The translations under genes were made by a program, and so were the position numbers. A DNA stretch of 40,576 nt from Symploca sp. SIO2C1 (GTDB lineage Bacteria > Cyanobacteriota > Cyanobacteriia > Cyanobacteriales > Coleofasciculaceae): contig JAAHGL010000053.1 of the NCBI GenBank assembly GCA_010692635.1, forward strand, positions 1 through 40,576. The letters are read 5' to 3'. The number at the start of each line of letters is the position of its first letter. The stretch's first letter is position 1. Of the stretch, positions 24,830 to 32,661 are shown piece after piece. The notes under the pieces are model-generated. The model ran no database searches, was not told the origin of the DNA, and worked only from the letters and a program-made list of their open reading frames with translations.

Positions 24830-26557
24830 TTAAGGCTCTTGCAGTATTCTTACCTGATTCTCCAAGCCTAGTTGGGGGGCCGCCTGGGCGACTTGTAGTG
24901 CTCTGATGAATTGAGCAAGGGAATACTCTAGATGAGTTCCAGCATCCACAGTTACCCAACCATCGGAGGTCAAATGTCGCCATTCAAAATGTAGGTGAGG
25001 ACCAGTAGAACGTCCAGTGCTACCAACGCGCCCAATTACAGCTCCCTGTTCCACTTGTTCGCCAGGTTGGACAAAGATTTCTGAAAGGTGAGCATAGCGG
25101 CTTTCTTGAGTATTTTCTTCATGGCGCATAATTACCATGAGACCATAACCGCCTGCAAAGTCAGCATATGCTACATCTCCAGGAGCAGCAGCAACTACAG
25201 GTGTTCCTTGAGGAGCGCTAATATCAGTACCAGGATGAAAGCGGGGATCACCGGTGAATGGATCAATCCGCCAACCGAATACAGAGCCAATCGCAGCGGG
25301 AATTGTCAGGGGGAACATAAATTTGGACTTGCCGATACTAGGACGTCCCACCGGTCGGCTGGTGAGATTGTAGTAAGCTAGACCAGATTGCTCTGCTTGT
25401 TGTCTTAGAGCTACTCTGTTGAGGGGAGGCTCACTAATACCATTGGTATTAGCTTTGACTGGATTGAGGGGCAGACCACTAATACTATTGGTATTAGCTT
25501 TGACTCGATTTACAGGCAGACCACTAATACTATTGGTATTAACTTTGACTCGATTTACAGGCAGACTACTAATACTATTGGTATTAGCTTTTACTGCTCG
25601 ATTTTTCACCGATTGGACATTCCTTACAGGTTGAACTCTAGCAACCTGCGGTATTGGAAGTCTTGGACGCTTAGTAACTGAACGTCGCTGTGGTGGTCGA
25701 GGGATTGGTCTGTAGTTTGCAGTACGCTGACTAGGTGTAGGAACACCACAGGAACTACCGGCAAGTTGACCGTTGCGCGATACGGTTGAACAGCCAGTTG
25801 ATCTTTCAGTCAGGATCACAGAAGCAGGTTTATTGTACTGCCGAGTAGCGCCAATACTGTAATCTGTGTTGTCAATATAGCTATTTTGAGGAGCAAGATT
25901 AGTTTGAGCACTCCTCTGACTTGGAGGATTAACGAGGGGTTGAGATGGCTGTGCTACATCAGCACTTGGAGGTACATATAAGTTAGGAGCAGCTAGAGGC
26001 GATTTTTTGGGTGCTGGTGCTGCTATTGGTGCAGGGGCTGGACGTGGTGCTGCTACCGGTGCAGGTGCTGGAGGTGGTGCTGCCACTGGTGCAGGGGCTG
26101 GACGTGGTGCTGCCACTGGTGCAGGGGCTGGACGTGGTGCTGCCACTGGTTTAGGTGCTGGACGTGGTGCTGCTACTGGTTTAGGTGCTGGACGTGGTGC
26201 TGCTACTGGTGCAGGTGCTGGAGGCGGTGCTGCTACCGGTTTAGGTGCTGGAGGCGGTGCTGCTACTGGTGCAGGTGCTGGAGGCGGTGCTGCTACTGGT
26301 TTAGGCGCTGGAGGTGGTGCTGCTACTGGTTTAGGTGCTGGAGGTGGTGCTGCTACCGGTGCTGGTGCAGGTGCTGCGGAAGGGGTTCCTGTATCTATGA
26401 GTGAATCAGTTTGGGCAACAACCAGACTACTGCTGAGGAAACCGAAACCACCAATCAAACTCAGTACCCGCATCAACTGAGGAAACTTGTAGAAAAGACT
26501 TAAAGGGGTATAACTAGAGGATGCTTTTTCTCTCATTTCCGACTCACTACTCATCAC
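24830..26557 (-). CDS. M23 family peptidase with Pro/Ala repeat region
   Basis: It is a 575-residue exported peptidase. A signal peptide-like segment starts at Met29 (MRVLSLIGGFGFLSSSLVVA), so the start may be internal (26473). Residues about 61-182 are a tandem repeat of APKPVAAPPP-type units. Residues about 318-385 hold about four copies of a 15-residue repeat (NTNSISGLPVNRVKA). The C-terminal LytM/M23 domain carries the zinc ligands: FHPGTDISAPQG and HLHFEWRH, with RYAHLSEIFVQPGEQVEQG between them. It probably cuts or binds peptidoglycan in the periplasm, with the Pro/Ala stretch as an extended spacer. All repeats keep frame. Confidence 0.9.
   Translation of the reverse strand: MMSSESEMREKASSSYTPLSLFYKFPQLMRVLSLIGGFGFLSSSLVVAQTDSLIDTGTPSAAPAPAPVAAPPPAPKPVAAPPPAPKPVAAPPPAPAPVAAPPPAPKPVAAPPPAPAPVAAPRPAPKPVAAPRPAPKPVAAPRPAPAPVAAPRPAPAPVAAPPPAPAPVAAPRPAPAPIAAPAPKKSPLAAPNLYVPPSADVAQPSQPLVNPPSQRSAQTNLAPQNSYIDNTDYSIGATRQYNKPASVILTERSTGCSTVSRNGQLAGSSCGVPTPSQRTANYRPIPRPPQRRSVTKRPRLPIPQVARVQPVRNVQSVKNRAVKANTNSISSLPVNRVKVNTNSISGLPVNRVKANTNSISGLPLNPVKANTNGISEPPLNRVALRQQAEQSGLAYYNLTSRPVGRPSIGKSKFMFPLTIPAAIGSVFGWRIDPFTGDPRFHPGTDISAPQGTPVVAAAPGDVAYADFAGGYGLMVIMRHEENTQESRYAHLSEIFVQPGEQVEQGAVIGRVGSTGRSTGPHLHFEWRHLTSDGWVTVDAGTHLEYSLAQFIRALQVAQAAPQLGLENQVRILQEP
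26007..26378. repeat. Tandem 30/36-bp coding repeat (Pro/Ala-rich)
   Basis: GGTGCTGCTACTGGTTTAGG-like units follow each other about ten times with small variations. They encode the Ala/Pro spacer of the M23 protein on the - strand. The open frame on the opposite strand is a by-product. Confidence 0.9.
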
Positions 26558-26782
26558 TCACTATTCTTACTATCCTAGTGCAGTGGGGTAGAAATAACCC
26601 ACCAGTGAAAAAACCTTAAAAAGCTTACTCTACAGACTTTCTTCCATCCTAATCTGAAAATAGGAGCCAGGAGCCAGGAGTCAGGAGTCAAGAGATTTGA
26701 CGCAATTTTCTTCACTCATTACTCATTACTCATTACTCATTACTCAAAAAAGCTCTCCCACGCCTTTTTTAACCTCACCCAC
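26558..26782. repeat. Short tandem repeats between M23 and birA genes
   Basis: Two runs are visible: AGGAGCCAGGAGCCAGGAGT (about 26663-26690) and ACTCATTACTCATTACTCAT (about 26714-26745). No gene is seen. Confidence 0.65.
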
Positions 26783-27595
26783 TTATGGCTTACTGCTATA
26801 GCCCAGACTGATTCTACCTGGCTTCAAAGAAATGTCTGAGGAGCCGGTGGAGGAATTGACACTAACTCGTAGCTCACCTGTAGGAGTAACCCCTGTGATT
26901 ATTCCGGGTTTGCCGTCTACAATAACTTGGCTTCCCAAACTATGTAGAAGCTCTAAGTAAGACGGCAGTAAACTTTCTATGCCAAATTCTAACCAGTATT
27001 GGTATCCTGATAGCAGTCCTTGGAGAGCAATTGCTGCCAACATTTCCAGGGATGTCACCTGGGGATTTAACTGTTGTTGGCAAAAAGATTGCAAATTGAT
27101 ACCAGATTCAGGGACAATATTGCTCCAATTAATGCCAATACCGATGACAGCTTTGGTAATTTGACCTTGCTGGACGCGGGTTTCGGTGAGAATGCCTCCT
27201 AATTTCAGGTCTAAAAGGAGCAGATCATTAGGCCATTTAAGCAAGACGGGGATACCGTAACTTCTCAAGGCTCTCGCAATTCCCCAAGCACTAGATAAAG
27301 TTAGGTGAGCACTGTTGGATGCTTTGAGATGAGGTGCTACAGCTACCGATAAGTATAATCCACCAATACTAGATTGCCATTGGCGTCCCCATTGCCCCCG
27401 TCCTGCTGTTTGTTGAGCAGCAATAACCACCCTTGGAATTGTTGCTCCCTGGTTGAGCAATTCCCAAAGGGTTTGATTTGTAGAAGGGAGCGTTTCAAAT
27501 ATATGTAAGGGTGTAGTTGGAAGTTCTACCTGTAGAGATAGCTGTTCTTTAACTTGTTGGAGAGCGGTCTTGAACTGTTTTTGATTAAATCTCAC
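26783..27595 (-). CDS. birA: Biotin--[acetyl-CoA-carboxylase] ligase
   Basis: This enzyme activates biotin with ATP and attaches it to the carboxyl carrier subunit of acetyl-CoA carboxylase. The 270-residue protein shows LPSTNQTLWELL, AAQQTAGRGQWGRQWQSSIG (GRGxxGR biotinyl-AMP loop), KWPNDLLLLDLKLGGILTE and AVIGIGINW. No N-terminal helix-turn-helix is present, so it is the mono-functional type. A C-terminal SH3-like domain (IITGVTPTGELRVSV) is complete. Confidence 0.95.
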   Translation of the reverse strand: MRFNQKQFKTALQQVKEQLSLQVELPTTPLHIFETLPSTNQTLWELLNQGATIPRVVIAAQQTAGRGQWGRQWQSSIGGLYLSVAVAPHLKASNSAHLTLSSAWGIARALRSYGIPVLLKWPNDLLLLDLKLGGILTETRVQQGQITKAVIGIGINWSNIVPESGINLQSFCQQQLNPQVTSLEMLAAIALQGLLSGYQYWLEFGIESLLPSYLELLHSLGSQVIVDGKPGIITGVTPTGELRVSVNSSTGSSDISLKPGRISLGYSSKP

Positions 27596-27681
27596 TCAAT
27601 GACTTCAAACTTTTTTTTCTAGTGAATAATACCCACCTTGGTAAGTTTAAAGCTTGTGTATAGAAAAAATAAAGTTAATTT

Positions 27682-27709
27682 TTGTTAAAAATAACGCATT
27701 TTGTATATC
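27682..27709 (+). promoter_or_regulatory. Possible promoter of the 66-residue gene
   Basis: TTGTTA (27682-27687) and TATATC (27704-27709) are 16 bases apart in a very AT-rich stretch, upstream of a gene with a strong ribosome binding site. This is a weak motif match and nothing more. Confidence 0.3.
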
Positions 27710-27773
27710 TTGTTACAGAAATATCTGTTAAATTAATAATCGATAAGCAATTAAGCCATTGGAGAAGTGAACG

Positions 27774-27974
27774 ATGTCTACTCAAGAACAAGCTCGTGCC
27801 CTAATGATGCGCCATCATCACCTCATCAAAAATCGTCAGCAATCGATGCTTGGTCGTGCCGCCGTTGAAGTAGGTCTAGGAATTGATAGTGTTGAAGGAT
27901 GGAGCCATACTCAAGGCAAACTCAATCCTAACTTCCGAAGCAACTATGATCGCAGTGGTGCTTCCCTCAGCTAA
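27774..27974 (+). CDS. Small conserved-looking protein, function unknown
   Basis: The 66 residues (MSTQEQARALMMRHHHLIKN..., GWSHTQGKLNPNFRSNYDRS) are charged and His-rich with no membrane segment. GGAGAAG lies six bases before the ATG, a strong ribosome binding site, and the upstream region is AT-rich. The pattern suggests a small, well-expressed cytoplasmic protein. I do not recognise the family; it resembles small proteins found in cyanobacteria, but I cannot name one. Confidence 0.7.
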   Translation: MSTQEQARALMMRHHHLIKNRQQSMLGRAAVEVGLGIDSVEGWSHTQGKLNPNFRSNYDRSGASLS

Positions 27975-28198
27975 ATTGACATTGTTGTTAATGTCATTAT
28001 CATAAAAATAGCGATGGAAAAGCGCATTTTTCCTAAAGGAGATTAGACAGTCTCACCGTCACTGTTAATAAATCATTAGTTATTAGAAAACTATACATAG
28101 TAATGACTAATGGTTAATAGTCTTTTAGCCAAGTAACTTGCTAGGGTTTGAGCCTTATAATGCGGTTTCTTGCAATACTGTTCCTTTCGGCAGAGTTT

Positions 28199-28224
28199 AA
28201 TTCCCCACCCGAAGGTGGGGAATT
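28199..28224. terminator. GC-rich hairpin, AATTCCCCACC stem
   Basis: AATTCCCCACC (28199-28209) and GGTGGGGAATT (28214-28224) form an 11-base stem with a 4-base loop. It lies between convergent genes (27974 and 28264). There is no clear T-run, so it is either a terminator or a dispersed palindrome. Confidence 0.55.
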
Positions 28225-28263
28225 AGTTTCTGGATTTGTCCATGAAACTGCCTATGAATCAGG

Positions 28264-28707
28264 CTAGCAATCAACAATTTTTGTCTTAAAGAAGATTTTG
28301 ATCTCATCTTGGGGAATCACTGTTCCTTTACCATTGTTATAAGCAACAATCCAAGGTTCTTCATTATGTGACATTTCTCTTAATGCCCAAGCTGAGTACT
28401 GAGAATGAAGTTCAATCACTTCGTCGAGTGATTGTTTTTCTTCTTCATTCAGGTGGAGATCAATGTCTTGGTCAGGAACTTCTAATAGATTTCCTTTTAT
28501 AGAACTAAAGTGATTCCAAACATTAGGTACAACTGGACCGTGGTCCCATGCTTCTATTTGATCATCAAATAAAGGTTTATCAAACTCAGCCAAAAAAAAT
28601 CCCTGAGTATAGTAGAGCAGCTTTTGAAGTTTCAACTTTGTGATATCCGGTTCTTCATGGTCTTGAGACCGAAGTATATAATCTGCTACTTTGATAGCTG
28701 TTTCCAT
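28264..28707 (-). CDS. Panacea-domain protein (DUF4065/SocA-like antitoxin)
   Basis: The 147-residue protein has the Panacea signature: KVADYILRS, ITKLKLQKLLYYTQGFFLAE, PLFDDQIEAWDHGPVVPNVW. Panacea proteins are antitoxins paired with varied, often small membrane toxins, and some act as phage- or protease-related adaptors. No intact toxin gene lies next to it. A degenerate hydrophobic frame (28766-28867) precedes it on the same strand. The ATG is preceded by a weak purine stretch (TGGGAACGTG). Confidence 0.88.
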   Translation of the reverse strand: METAIKVADYILRSQDHEEPDITKLKLQKLLYYTQGFFLAEFDKPLFDDQIEAWDHGPVVPNVWNHFSSIKGNLLEVPDQDIDLHLNEEEKQSLDEVIELHSQYSAWALREMSHNEEPWIVAYNNGKGTVIPQDEIKIFFKTKIVDC

Positions 28708-28765
28708 TTTTCACGTTCCCAAAAGTTGTTTAGTTGCTTCTTGAGTACTTAATTCGGCAACATTG

Positions 28766-28867
28766 CTAGTAAAGATATGATCTTAGAAAGGCACAGGTTA
28801 GGATAACTCCTGCAATAATTCCTAAAACCAGCCACTTGACTCAGTACAACCTCTTATCAATCATCAT
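28766..28867 (-). pseudogene. Possible remnant of a small membrane peptide upstream of Panacea
   Basis: On the - strand a frame starting at ATG 28867 reads MMIDKRLY, an in-frame TGA, then VKWLVLGIIAGVILTCAFLR, SYLY and stop. The second part is a hydrophobic helix of the kind seen in small membrane toxins. The stop codon between start and helix means it is broken or not coding at all. This is a low-confidence call. Confidence 0.25.
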
Positions 28868-28963
28868 ACCGTAGGGATTTCCATTAATTGTGGGAAAATT
28901 TTACAAAAACCCTTGGTTAAGGTAGCGCTCTTAGGAAATAATGCAATAGCAAGATTCCAATTG

Positions 28964-29734
28964 ATGAGCGAGGTTTCCGTGAGAGGATTTTTATTCGTAA
29001 CTGATTTAGACAATACCTTGGTGGGTGATGACAATGCCCTCAAAAAACTCAACCAACTCTTAGAGCAACATCGGCAAGAGTATGGGACAAAAATAGTTTA
29101 TGCCACCGGGCGATCGCTCACTCTTTATCAGCAACTTACTACTGAAAAGCCCTTGTTGCCACCAGATGCCCTAATCACCTCAGTGGGTACAGAACTCCAC
29201 CTCGACACCAGTGGGAATGCCTGTGATCCAAAATGGGCTCAAATACTCTCTGAAGGATGGAATCGGGAACTAGCTGTGGCAACTGCTGCCCATTATTCCG
29301 ACTTGGTTCTCCAACCAGACTCGGAACAGGGTTCGTTTAAAGTTAGTTATTACCTCACGCCAAAAGCAGCAGTAGAAGTACTACCAAGACTGGAGTCCCA
29401 ACTACAAGAGAGTGGTCTTGATGTCAAGCTCATCTACAGTGGAGATCAAGACCTGGACATCTTACCTCGCAATGGAGATAAAGGTCTAGCAGTGCAGTTC
29501 TTGCGCCAGAAATGGGAAATTGATGCCCTTAATACCGTAGTATGTGGTGACTCTGGCAATGATATTGCTTTGTTTAGTGTCGGAGAAGAGCGAGGCATCA
29601 TTGTCGGCAATGCGCGTCCAGAACTCCGTCAGTGGTACGAAGCCAACCAAACTGATTACCGCTATCTTGCTAAGGCATTCTGTGCTGCTGGTATTCTAGA
29701 AGGCTTGTATCACTTCGGCTTCCTTGATAATTAG
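28964..29734 (+). CDS. spp: Sucrose-phosphate phosphatase
   Basis: It hydrolyses sucrose-6-phosphate, the last step of sucrose synthesis. HAD-family motifs are present: DLDNTLVGDD (motif I, with the nucleophile Asp), YATGRSL, TSVGTELH, the Lys of RNGDKGLAV (motif III) and VVCGDSGNDIALF (motif IV). The frame opens from a TTG at 28913, but ATG 28964 gives a length (256) near that of other cyanobacterial SPPs and puts motif I near the start. The stop codon lies in the end of the adjoining inverted-repeat element. No sucrose-phosphate synthase is adjacent. Confidence 0.88.
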   Translation: MSEVSVRGFLFVTDLDNTLVGDDNALKKLNQLLEQHRQEYGTKIVYATGRSLTLYQQLTTEKPLLPPDALITSVGTELHLDTSGNACDPKWAQILSEGWNRELAVATAAHYSDLVLQPDSEQGSFKVSYYLTPKAAVEVLPRLESQLQESGLDVKLIYSGDQDLDILPRNGDKGLAVQFLRQKWEIDALNTVVCGDSGNDIALFSVGEERGIIVGNARPELRQWYEANQTDYRYLAKAFCAAGILEGLYHFGFLDN

Positions 29735-29983
29735 GGCTTGCTGAATAAGTAACAAGTAACAAGTAAAAAGTAACAAGTAAGAAGGAATGAAGCATTTATC
29801 CTCATTTTGAGCACTTGTATTCCCCAAGGTTACCCAGGGACTTCCCATGAAAGTGCAAGGTTTCTTGAGCCCATCGATACAATTTCCTTGCACTTTCGTT
29901 GAGATGAACTCAAAGCTTGTTACTTGTTACTCGTTACTTTTTACTTCCTCAAATGCTCCCATTTGACTTATTCAGCAAGCCCT
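29733..29983. mobile_element. Complete 251-bp MITE-like element
   Basis: Terminal inverted repeats AGGGCTTGCTGAATAAGT (29733-29750) and ACTTATTCAGCAAGCCCT (29966-29983) enclose about 215 bases with no gene. Subterminal TAACAAGTAACAAGTAAAAA runs occur on both sides. A second, partial copy lies at 1-126. The termini provide the TAG stop codons of both flanking convergent genes (29732-29734 on +, 29984-29982 on -). The autonomous transposon responsible is not in the window. Confidence 0.85.
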
Positions 29984-30767
29984 AACTAGGACCTGTTGTT
30001 AGGGGATTCAACCACCGGAGAATTTCTCGTTTTAACGGACTCAAGTCTTTAGATAATCCTTGTTTAATCCACTGACCAACAGCATCCAAGGGAGTAAATA
30101 CTTCTCCAACTTGCCAATTGATATCTTGACTTAAAGGTGTTAAATGATTACCTGGTAACTTTTGCAGGGTAACCATATCAGGGAAACGTTGTTGCAAAAC
30201 TGGGATTAAGCTCAAGGTTTGGTCAATTTCATCATCGGTGAATCTTATCAGTAAATTGCGCCGGACTTGGTAGTTGTCAGTAATTAATTCGTTAGTTTCC
30301 CGAGGAGATGGGGTAAACTCCACATCAAAATCGAAAACCGGATTGATATTGAGCTGCTCGATAAAGGGAATAGCACGCTTAGCTGGATAGTTATTGAAGG
30401 AAATCAAAATATTACCAGCGCGTTCAACGGTGAAAAGGCTACCAATAAGCAGATGAAGTTTGCAACCCATACTGTGTCCGACACCGTAGATAGGCAGGTA
30501 TTGTTTGCGTAGAATATTGCGGGCTTGTAAGCGGTATAGGGTAGTCTCAAAACTGTTAAGAACGTCTCTAGCGATCGCAGTATGATCTAAAGTATTCAAA
30601 AATGCTGTAGCAATCACTGCATATCCCTGACTTCCCAAATTTTCCAGCAGTGAGCGGTATGTCACTTGAGGCGCAGCTGCAATGAATGCCCCACCTAGGA
30701 AATGTACAATCCCGGTGGGACGAGGAGGAATTAAAACCCAGTTACCTGATATTTCTTGCCAGTCCAT
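29982..30767 (-). CDS. DUF1350 family protein (alpha/beta-hydrolase fold)
   Basis: It is a 261-residue cyanobacterial/plastid DUF1350 protein. The N-terminus (WVLIPPRPTGIVHFLGGAFI) and the nucleophile elbow YGVGHSMGCKLHLLIG with Ser in GHSMG place it in the alpha/beta-hydrolase fold. GNHLTPLSQDI near the C-terminus supplies a possible catalytic His. The substrate is unknown. The TAG stop is provided by the adjoining inverted-repeat element, so the native C-terminus may have been slightly changed. Confidence 0.88.
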   Translation of the reverse strand: MDWQEISGNWVLIPPRPTGIVHFLGGAFIAAAPQVTYRSLLENLGSQGYAVIATAFLNTLDHTAIARDVLNSFETTLYRLQARNILRKQYLPIYGVGHSMGCKLHLLIGSLFTVERAGNILISFNNYPAKRAIPFIEQLNINPVFDFDVEFTPSPRETNELITDNYQVRRNLLIRFTDDEIDQTLSLIPVLQQRFPDMVTLQKLPGNHLTPLSQDINWQVGEVFTPLDAVGQWIKQGLSKDLSPLKREILRWLNPLTTGPS

Positions 30768-30883
30768 ACCAAAATTAGGTTAATTAATCAATCTCTAGAG
30801 CTTGACAATATTTACGTTTTCTAACATTGTTCCCTTTATTTTCATCTACCTACTTTTGATTTGACAATTGATAAATCTTATCA

Positions 30884-31552
30884 TTAACCTCGATAACCGT
30901 AGACAATATATTGAACTCGTTGACCGATATTGGTTGCATGATCAGCCATCCGTTCTAGATGACGAATAGCCAATACTAACAAAACAATCGGTTCCACAAT
31001 CCCTTGAACATCCCGCTGATAAGCTAAGGTTTTATATAATTCGTCGTGGGCTTGGTCAACTTTATCGTCTAGCTTTTTAATAGCTTTTCCTTTAGTAGCA
31101 TCCAAATCTGCTAGAGCTACTAGACTTTCTGAGAGCATGGCTTGAGCATGATTGGACATTAACTCTAGCTCGGGGAGGCAAGTATGTGGCGGGTAAGGTA
31201 AGAGCTTCACAGCAATTTCTACCAAATCTTCAGCATAATCACCAATGCGCTCCAAATCCCGCACCAGCTGCATAAAGGCACTGAGGACTCGTAAGTCTTG
31301 AGCAACTGGTGATTTCATGGTTATCAGATTGCTACACTCTAACTCAATTTGGCGATAGTAGCGATCGATACGTTTTTCGTTTAAGCTAATAGCCTCAGCT
31401 GCCTCTAAACTATGGTAGAACATTGCTTGGTGACTCAGGCGAAATGAGTTTTCTACCAAAGCCCCCATTCTCAAAACATCTTGCTCTAAACTCTTGAGAG
31501 AGCGTTCGAGCTGGGTAATTTCAGTATTGCTGTTGAGATAGAACAGGTTCAC
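30884..31552 (-). CDS. phoU: Phosphate signalling protein PhoU
   Basis: PhoU represses phosphate uptake signalling by linking the Pst transporter to the PhoR-type kinase. The 222 residues give two three-helix repeats, with the signatures LEQDVLRMGALVENSFRLSH, DLRVLSAFMQLVRDLERIGDYAEDL and ILLVLAIRHLERMADHATNIGQRV-like helices carrying the metal-binding E/DxxxD pattern. Translation starts at GTG 31552. No pst genes are adjacent. Confidence 0.93.
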   Translation of the reverse strand: MNLFYLNSNTEITQLERSLKSLEQDVLRMGALVENSFRLSHQAMFYHSLEAAEAISLNEKRIDRYYRQIELECSNLITMKSPVAQDLRVLSAFMQLVRDLERIGDYAEDLVEIAVKLLPYPPHTCLPELELMSNHAQAMLSESLVALADLDATKGKAIKKLDDKVDQAHDELYKTLAYQRDVQGIVEPIVLLVLAIRHLERMADHATNIGQRVQYIVYGYRG

Positions 31553-31861
31553 CTCTCATGCCTCTGCACTAATTAGGAAAGAGTATCAACTTCTATGATA
31601 TTGAATTTTTTGAGACTCTTGATAATTAATCTTAACTTTTTAGGAAAAACTCACCTAGTGGCGCGACACAGCTAAAATAGTGGAATAAAGTAGGTTGGGT
31701 GGAGCGATAGCGTAACCCAACACTCCTCGCATATTCTGTTGGGTTTCACTTCGTTACACCCAACCTACATTTTTAGTCGTGTCACGGTACTACTTTTTGG
31801 TAAGGTAAGCAGAAGGAGCAGGATTTTGTTTGAAGAGCATAAGTATGAGCTAGGTTGATTA
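31553..31861. other. Intergenic region holding a GTAGGTTGGGTGG element
   Basis: These 309 bases separate the divergent phoU and cupin genes. The central part is the inverted-repeat element at 31690-31768, with weaker outer arms (GACACAGCTAAAATA near 31667, complement of ATTTTTAGTCGTGTC near 31769). Promoters of both genes should lie outside it. No gene is seen. Confidence 0.6.
31690..31768. repeat. Inverted-repeat element GTAGGTTGGGTGG, copy 1
   Basis: It starts GTAGGTTGGGTGGAGCGATA, ends CACCCAACCTAC and contains a central AACCCAAC...GTTGGGTT pair. A second copy of nearly the same length lies at 32578-32658. Confidence 0.85.
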
Positions 31862-32194
31862 ATGAGTAAAATAGCCAACATTTTCAAGTTACCTTCACCC
31901 CTTCCTTCATCAGAATTATTTGAATCTTTGCTCTCGACAGAAAAGGTTTTAATTGAACGTATTGTTTCAACAGGACAAATAACACCCCCAGGAGAGTGGT
32001 ATAACCAAGAAACCGATGAATGGGTTATTCTTTTACAGGGGAAAGCTGAATTATCCTACGAAGATGGCAAGAGCATTTTTCTGCAGGCAGGAGATTATCT
32101 TCTAATTACAGCTCATGTTAAACATCGCGTTGAATATACTAGTGATGACCCTCCCTGTATCTGGTTAGCTGTTCATATAAAAAGTAATGAGTAA
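31862..32194 (+). CDS. Cupin domain protein
   Basis: The 110 residues form a single cupin barrel: TPPGEWYNQETDEWVILLQG (motif 1 region, where the usual His pair is partly replaced), KAELSYEDGKSIFLQAGDYL and LITAHVKHRVEYTSDDPPCI (motif 2, with His). The substrate is unknown. Its 3' end overlaps the end of the opposing Pro-rich gene by about 22 bases. Confidence 0.88.
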   Translation: MSKIANIFKLPSPLPSSELFESLLSTEKVLIERIVSTGQITPPGEWYNQETDEWVILLQGKAELSYEDGKSIFLQAGDYLLITAHVKHRVEYTSDDPPCIWLAVHIKSNE

Positions 32195-32559
32195 TGAACG
32201 TTAGAGGGACAATGCCCCAAAAAGAAAATAAAAAACAAGCTTTCATTCTTTTCCCTTCTGCCTCCTTCTTCACAGGAAGAATTTTGGAATTTTTCAATCA
32301 CAAGATTGGCTGCCGCATCTAACAAGGCTTCCTGATTCGGTAATGAAAGTTCTCCACTCGGTAATGAAGGTTGCTCACTTGGTTGTGAAGGTTTGTTTTT
32401 AGGCAATGAAGGCTTCTCAATTTGTTTGTTGGGAGGCAATGGAGACTCCTGAAATTGAGGTGGAGAGGGAGGTGATGGCTGTAGTAAAGCTCTGCTAGAG
32501 ATACCTCCAACCATCGCAATAGAAGTGAGAGCAACTAAAAACAAATGGGACTTTTTCAT
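32173..32559 (-). CDS. Pro-rich exported protein
   Basis: The 128-residue product starts with a signal peptide (MKKSHLFLVALTSIAMVGGI), followed by a Pro/Ser/Lys-rich spacer with a repeating SLPxNKPSQPSEQPSLPSGE-like rhythm and a short helix (ALLDAAANLVIEKFQNSSCE). The open frame continues upstream through a repeat element, so the ATG at 32559, directly at the signal peptide, is the credible start. The last about 30 residues are unusual and run into the 3' end of the cupin gene, so the natural stop may have been lost. I do not recognise a family. Confidence 0.6.
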   Translation of the reverse strand: MKKSHLFLVALTSIAMVGGISSRALLQPSPPSPPQFQESPLPPNKQIEKPSLPKNKPSQPSEQPSLPSGELSLPNQEALLDAAANLVIEKFQNSSCEEGGRREKNESLFFIFFLGHCPSNVHYSLLFI

Positions 32560-32577
32560 TAATTTTTGACTCAAACT

Positions 32578-32658
32578 GTAGGTTGGGTGGAACGATAGTG
32601 AAACCCAACAAAGTGTACAACGGCGTGTTGGGTTACCTGATCGCAACCCCCAACCTAC
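32578..32658. repeat. Inverted-repeat element GTAGGTTGGGTGG, copy 2
   Basis: Starts GTAGGTTGGGTGGAACGATA and ends CCCCAACCTAC, the same family as 31690-31768. It lies between the Pro-rich gene start and the aldehyde dehydrogenase stop. Confidence 0.85.
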
Positions 32659-32661
32659 CTA

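Noticed and set aside
26007-26480. 157-residue Gly/Ala-rich frame on the + strand
   Set aside because: It is the antisense of the Pro/Ala repeats of the M23 peptidase gene.
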